Source of the DNA: Alkaliphilus oremlandii OhILAs
Lineage (GTDB): Bacteria > Bacillota > Clostridia > Peptostreptococcales > Natronincolaceae
Direction: 5' to 3'
NCBI RefSeq assembly: GCF_000018325.1
Contig: NC_009922.1
Location: forward strand, 1,984,001 to 2,048,000
DNA: 64,000 nt
Part shown: positions 59,915-64,000 of the stretch, piece by piece
How positions within the stretch are numbered: the stretch's first letter is position 1
Layout: each line of letters begins with the position of its first letter
Made by a program: the position numbers and the translations under genes
Notes under the pieces: model-generated
What the model saw: the letters and a program-made list of their open reading frames with translations, nothing else
What the model was told of the DNA's origin: nothing
Database searches by the model: none

Positions 59915-60976
59915 CTAATACCACTTTTTTATTTTAAAAAACGTTAGCATTCCCGATGCAATCACAACACAAGATAATATAAACATATAGAACGATGATT
60001 TTAAATTTAGACCAGGAATATAGGTAAAGTTCATTCCAAATACACCGGCTAGAAAAGATAAGGGAATAAAAATTGCTGAAAATACAGTCAGTATCATCAT
60101 TGTTTTATTCATATCATTACTTACATTTGACATTTGCATTTCATGAAGGCTATTTGTCATTTCTTTATACGCTTTTAACGAATCCATTATCTGATTTAGA
60201 TGATCCATTAAACCATTATAATAGGGGGTCATCTCATGATTCATAAAATGATAATTGTGTTTAGTTAATTTACTAATGGAATCTTTGATTGGAGAAACAG
60301 CATTGATTAGATACAACAATTCCTTTCTTAGGTGGTAAAGCTGTTCTTTACTTTCAAGATTATTATCTAATATTTTCATTTCTATATCTCTAAAATTAGA
60401 TGATATTCCATTAATAATATCAAAATACTCATTTGTCAGCGCATCAATTAATGAATAATATAGATAGTCACTTCCCATAGAACGTATTTTTCCAAGTTGT
60501 TTTTGTATGCTTTCTCTAACGCCATCAAAAGTATCTCCAGGTACCTCTTGGAGAGTTACAATTACATTCTCCTTATGAATCATCGCCACATGTTCATGTA
60601 TCATGTCCTTATCTCTTAGATAAATCATTTTGAATATAGAAAATAAATAACTTTCTCTGTCTTCAATTTTACTCCATTGGGAAACATGAACAACATCCTC
60701 TAGATCTATATGGTGTATGTTAAACGTTTCCCCGATTTTACCAATAAGCTCTGTGTCATGAAGCCCAATCACATTGAACCAGTAAATTTTATCGTTCTCA
60801 AAAGGACCTTCTATTGAGTTGGTTTTATGAAAAGAAACCTCCTTCTTATTATATGTAATTAGTTCAATTGAAATTTGAACATCGGTAAACTGCCCTGTAT
60901 AAATAATATCTCCAGACACCTGCCTTAATAGTTGCTTTTTAGAATGTAATATATTGAACGGATCATATAAATTCAT
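59915..60976 (-). CDS. corA: CorA-type magnesium/cobalt transporter
   Basis: 353 aa. Large N-terminal cytoplasmic domain, long stalk helix and two C-terminal transmembrane helices with the GMN signature (FLAGVFGMNFTYIPG). It imports Mg2+ as a pentamer. An extended -10 promoter (TGGTATAAT on the minus strand near 61067) lies upstream. Confidence 0.9.
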   Translation of the reverse strand: MNLYDPFNILHSKKQLLRQVSGDIIYTGQFTDVQISIELITYNKKEVSFHKTNSIEGPFENDKIYWFNVIGLHDTELIGKIGETFNIHHIDLEDVVHVSQWSKIEDRESYLFSIFKMIYLRDKDMIHEHVAMIHKENVIVTLQEVPGDTFDGVRESIQKQLGKIRSMGSDYLYYSLIDALTNEYFDIINGISSNFRDIEMKILDNNLESKEQLYHLRKELLYLINAVSPIKDSISKLTKHNYHFMNHEMTPYYNGLMDHLNQIMDSLKAYKEMTNSLHEMQMSNVSNDMNKTMMILTVFSAIFIPLSFLAGVFGMNFTYIPGLNLKSSFYMFILSCVVIASGMLTFFKIKKWY

Positions 60977-61098
60977 AGCTTTCCTTCTTTCATCTATTAG
61001 TATATAAGTAAATCCTTTGCTATTAAATTTGTGGTATCTCTATTGTACATAAAAACATGTTCACATTGAATTATACCATATTTTTCAAGTTGCTATAT

Positions 61099-61132
61099 AA
61101 AAAAACCGTAAAATTCAATGATGAATCCTACG
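61099..61132 (-). terminator. terminator after the alpha/beta hydrolase gene
   Basis: Minus-strand CGTAGGATTCA / TGAATTTTACG (with G-U pairs) followed by seven T. Confidence 0.7.
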
Positions 61133-61173
61133 ATCTTCTTTATAGTAAAATATCTATTTTTTATTCAGAAAAG

Positions 61174-62019
61174 TTAATTATTGTTGAAGGAAGCTTGAAT
61201 AGGCTCAGTTCCTTCAATAAATGCGATTAATTCTTCATTAAATTTCTCTTTCTGGTCATAAAATGCTCCATGCCCACTATATTTAAATGGAATTAGCTTA
61301 GAATTTTTAATATATTCTCTTTGTATTTCACCTAATTCAAATGGGACAACTTGATCATGTATCCCATGGATAATCAGCGTTGGCACATGGATCATATTTA
61401 AATCATAAAATAGTTCTTCATAGAGCCAAGCTTTTGAAATAGCGATCGTTGACCAGCTTGCCGCCTGTAACCCTAATTGTAAAAACCAATCAGAAAATGG
61501 TTCCGTTATGGGCTGAAAGAAAAATATTTTGCCAAAGTCACTTAACATTTGAGGACGATCCCTATATGTATTTTCAATAATTTGAATCACTACTTCTTTA
61601 TCTAAACCATATGGAAAATTAACACGTTTGATCAGACTCGGTGCGGCTGCTGCAAATAGCGCAAGCTTAGAAACGCCATATCCTTTATGCCGCCCCATAT
61701 ATCGAATGGCGATTGCGCCGCCCGTTGAATGTCCCGCTAATGTGAAATCTTGTATTTTAAGTGATTCAACCACACTTCGGACATCGTCAGATAGTCTGTC
61801 ATAGTCGTATCCTCTCCAAGGCTTATCCGATTGACCAAATCCTCTTTGATCTATACCAATACATCGGTATCCCATCTGAGGCAATATATTGAACTGATAT
61901 TCAAATAGATTATGATTCGCAGGCCAACCATGTAAAAATACGATGGTCTTATCTCCCTCCGGGTTAATATCCTCCACATAAATTTTTACATTTGCTTCTA
62001 CTTCAATATAGCATCCCAT
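61174..62019 (-). CDS. alpha/beta-fold hydrolase
   Basis: About 281 aa from the ATG at 62019 (GGAGG, 7 bases). Classic fold: oxyanion motif FLHGWPANH, GIDQRGFGQSDKP, nucleophile elbow LAGHSTGGAIA (Ser), acid Asp in IHGIHDQVVP, and His in KYSGHGAFYDQ. Resembles esterases/peroxidases of the 3-oxoadipate lactonase group. Substrate unknown. Confidence 0.85.
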   Translation of the reverse strand: MGCYIEVEANVKIYVEDINPEGDKTIVFLHGWPANHNLFEYQFNILPQMGYRCIGIDQRGFGQSDKPWRGYDYDRLSDDVRSVVESLKIQDFTLAGHSTGGAIAIRYMGRHKGYGVSKLALFAAAAPSLIKRVNFPYGLDKEVVIQIIENTYRDRPQMLSDFGKIFFFQPITEPFSDWFLQLGLQAASWSTIAISKAWLYEELFYDLNMIHVPTLIIHGIHDQVVPFELGEIQREYIKNSKLIPFKYSGHGAFYDQKEKFNEELIAFIEGTEPIQASFNNN

Positions 62020-62104
62020 CACTACACCTCCAATAATTAAGTAACTCTATTGGCATATTATTCGCTGAATGATTGGTTTATGAATGGGCAAAAGTCCTTT
62101 TGAA

Positions 62105-63286
62105 TTACTCTCCTGCCTTAAAGTTGTAAATCGGTCTGATAATATCAACAATCTCAACAGTATCTTGGATGTTCTCAATAATTTCATCCATAGGTTTATA
62201 TGCAAAAGCACATTCATCTAAGGTACTTTTATTTACGCTGGTGGTATAGATTCCCTCCATTGATTTTTTAAACTCTGTCATGGTAATGGATTCCTTTGCT
62301 TCTTTTCTGCTCATGAGTCTTCCTGCTCCATGGGGTGCAGAATAATTCCAATCCTTATTTCCTTTACCGATGCAGATTAAACTTCCATCCCTCATATTGA
62401 TAGGAATCAGAACCTTTTCTCCCTCTTGTGCAGAGATGGCCCCCTTCCTTAAAATCATCGTATCTAAATCAATATAATTATGTATGGTCGTAAACTGTTC
62501 TTTAATCTTCAGTCCCATTCTAGTAACAATTTCATCCACGATGGCCTTCCGATTATATACGGCATATTGCTGCACTATTTTCATATCATTTAGATAGTCT
62601 TCATAGTTTTTTCCTTGTAAGTAGGATAAATGCTTACTAATTTTTATAGCGTTCATATTTTGAATCCCACATTCTATTTCATCCTCACGGCCTTCTGCCT
62701 TGCATTCTCTTACCAGTGTTTCTCTTTCTTTATTGATAAGCTCTTTATACGCTAAACCTTGATAGTATTCTGCCACCTGCTTTCCTAAATTTCGACTACC
62801 AGAATGAACAACCAAATACAGATCTTTATTCTGATCTCTATTAACTTCAATAAAATGATTGCCACCGCCCAGAGTTCCAATGCTTAACTTTGCTCTGTTG
62901 ATATTTACTTTTTTCTTACAGACAAGGTCATCATAATCTATATAGTCATTGTATCTATGCTCTTTTTTCCGAATATCAAAGCCCGAAGGAATGTATTCAT
63001 AGATTATTTTATCCAGTTTTTGTAGCTCTATATTCTTTTCCTTTAGCTTTACGGTTTCCATGCCACAGCCAATATCTACACCAACAAGGTTCGGTACAAT
63101 CTTATCACTTATTGTCATGGTAGTTCCTATGGTACATCCCGCACCAGCATGGGTATCCGGCATGATTCGAATCACACTATCTTTCACAAATTCTTGATTG
63201 CACAATTCCTCAATCTGTTCTCTGGCTGTGCTCTCTAAATTCTTTGTATATACCTTTGCAGTATTGTAAGCCCCTATAATCTCCAT
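62105..63286 (-). CDS. rtcB: RtcB-family RNA-splicing ligase
   Basis: About 393 aa from the ATG at 63286 (AAGGTGTAATTTTG before it). RtcB signatures: GVDIGCGMETV (metal Cys), GTLGGGNHFIEV, LVVHSGSRNLGKQVA, SAQEGEKVLIPINMRDGS and SAPHGAGRLMSR whose His is guanylylated. Joins 2',3'-cyclic phosphate or 3'-phosphate RNA to 5'-OH RNA with GTP. Stands alone here. Confidence 0.9.
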   Translation of the reverse strand: MEIIGAYNTAKVYTKNLESTAREQIEELCNQEFVKDSVIRIMPDTHAGAGCTIGTTMTISDKIVPNLVGVDIGCGMETVKLKEKNIELQKLDKIIYEYIPSGFDIRKKEHRYNDYIDYDDLVCKKKVNINRAKLSIGTLGGGNHFIEVNRDQNKDLYLVVHSGSRNLGKQVAEYYQGLAYKELINKERETLVRECKAEGREDEIECGIQNMNAIKISKHLSYLQGKNYEDYLNDMKIVQQYAVYNRKAIVDEIVTRMGLKIKEQFTTIHNYIDLDTMILRKGAISAQEGEKVLIPINMRDGSLICIGKGNKDWNYSAPHGAGRLMSRKEAKESITMTEFKKSMEGIYTTSVNKSTLDECAFAYKPMDEIIENIQDTVEIVDIIRPIYNFKAGE

Positions 63287-63319
63287 CAAAATTACACCTT
63301 CCTTAAAATATAGATTCAT

Positions 63320-63670
63320 AGATCTTTCAATTTTATCTGTTTTATTAGCAACACTCTCTAAAAATAGATTATAGTAATGAAGTTTTAAAAGTATACCCTT
63401 TATTGTTTTTATCCAACATCAACACTAGCATTCCTATATCTTTTTAATCTTTCTTCAAGGATTCCTGTATGGAATCTATCTACATATATATTATATACTA
63501 TATCTCTCACTTCTCACTCATTTAATTATCTTTAACTAACAACATAATATATTTTCTAATCAATTTAATTCTATTCTTCGCACGTAGCATAAACCGGAAA
63601 ATAATAGCAATTCCATTTTTAGAGATTTACGAAGAAAAGAACCCTATGAAAGGGTTCCTATCAGCATCTA
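63320..63670. other. intergenic region between rpsD and rtcB
   Basis: No gene seen. Contains the rpsD terminator at its right end and AT-rich sequence that should include the rtcB promoter; no strong consensus is visible. Confidence 0.4.
63632..63658 (-). terminator. rpsD terminator
   Basis: Minus strand GGAACCCT / AGGGTTC stem with TTCAT loop then TTTTCTT. Confidence 0.8.
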
Positions 63671-64000
63671 TTATTTTTTAGAATAGAATTCAATTACCAA
63701 CTGCTCATTCACCTCTACAGGAATCTCTTCTCTGTTGGGTATCCTCAATAGTCTTCCCGTAAAGCTGCTCACATCTGTTTCTATATAATCAAAATTGATC
63801 GTTGTATTTTTAAGGTTGGACAAATACTTTTCTATTTTCTGTGATCTTTCACGTAAAGCGACTGCATCGTCTACTTGAATTGGGTAAGATGGTCGATCTA
63901 CCTTTTTGCCATTTACTAAAATATGACCATGATTTACCATCTGTCTTGCTTCTCTAATAGAGCTCGCAAATCCCATTCGATATACCATATTATCTAGTCT
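63671..64000 (-). CDS. rpsD: 30S ribosomal protein S4, C-terminal part (runs off the right edge)
   Basis: Open to the window edge; the codons before the first visible Met read RLDN, giving the S4 motif LDNMVYRMGFASSIREARQM, then NHGHILVNGKKVDRPSYPIQ of the S4 RNA-binding domain and ending VNEQLVIEFYSKK. About 109 of about 200 residues are present. It is a stand-alone copy rather than part of the alpha operon, at least on this side. S4 nucleates 30S assembly and in many bacteria represses its own translation. Confidence 0.95.
   Translation of the reverse strand, partial: RLDNMVYRMGFASSIREARQMVNHGHILVNGKKVDRPSYPIQVDDAVALRERSQKIEKYLSNLKNTTINFDYIETDVSSFTGRLLRIPNREEIPVEVNEQLVIEFYSKK

Noticed and set aside
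60977..61173. Magnesium riboswitch upstream of corA
   Set aside because: The leader is only about 90 bases and shows a promoter plus the upstream gene's terminator; no M-box features are visible.
1..64000. tRNA, rRNA, or a site-specific integrase that would define the element's ends
   Set aside because: None found on either strand; the only recombinase is the IS3 transposase. The attachment sites cannot be placed from this window.

Overview
The window is low-GC, Gram-positive DNA from the class Clostridia. It shows strong AGGAGG ribosome sites, Tn1549-like conjugation proteins, SLH surface proteins, a Spo0E-like sporulation phosphatase and an AT-rich composition. A spore-forming clostridium of the Alkaliphilus type is my guess; no marker fixes the genus. 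Almost every gene lies on the minus strand, so the main unit is read from right to left. From about 52.5 kb down to position 1 I read one large mobile conjugative element whose left end is outside the window. To the right, 55-64 kb is ordinary but partly decaying chromosome: GNAT acetyltransferases, a lipoprotein, CorA, an alpha/beta hydrolase, RtcB and the 3' part of rpsD. A truncated plus-strand sodC with its own terminator at 55.1-55.4 kb may mark the junction. || Element, in order of transcription. 52.5-48.9 kb: parA, parB, a coiled-coil membrane protein, Fic and an acidic protein. 48.8-46.1 kb: a Toprim primase-like protein, a cluster of inverted repeats and small regulators. 45.7-41.0 kb: a Cys4 mini-protein, MobC, a chimeric MOBP-type relaxase, a Spo0E-like protein, a T4CP split in two and a VirB2-like subunit. 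40.9-39.5 kb: VirB6-like and PrgI (VirB3-like) proteins. 39.5-33.0 kb: a Tad pilus block (TadZ/CpaE-like, CpaF, TadB, TadC, Flp-like pilin, two pseudopilins, CpaB-like). 33-17.6 kb: cargo. 17.6-1.6 kb: an SLH protein, two giant surface proteins, prepilin peptidase, SSB, VirB4 split in two, a repeat protein, two membrane coiled-coil proteins, a second CpaE-like protein and a C39-like wall hydrolase. Last comes a RepA/DUF6017-type initiator. The element therefore combines a Firmicute type IV secretion system with a complete Tad pilus. || Cargo (17.9-33 kb) is modular. It holds a GHKL ATPase / receiver protein / cytosine methyltransferase triad, a DUF4062 protein, an RlaP-type nucleotidyltransferase, an ORF6N regulator with a ribbon-helix-helix autorepressor, a Hol-Tox type I toxin with a convergent antisense RNA, an IS3 insertion, and small genes set between copies of a conserved linker that carries a terminator on one side and a promoter on the other. 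A nucleotidyltransferase-hydrolase fusion paired with a membrane protein (52.9-54.7 kb) sits just outside parA and looks like a nucleotide-signalling defence pair. || Two points cut across regions. Several genes (tadC-like, spo0E-like, the Cys4 protein, dcm, mobC) have a strong Shine-Dalgarno exactly 8 nt before an ATA or ATT codon and no properly spaced ATG, GTG or TTG. The only recombinase seen is the IS3 transposase, so how the element integrates, if it does, must be read from sequence to the left.
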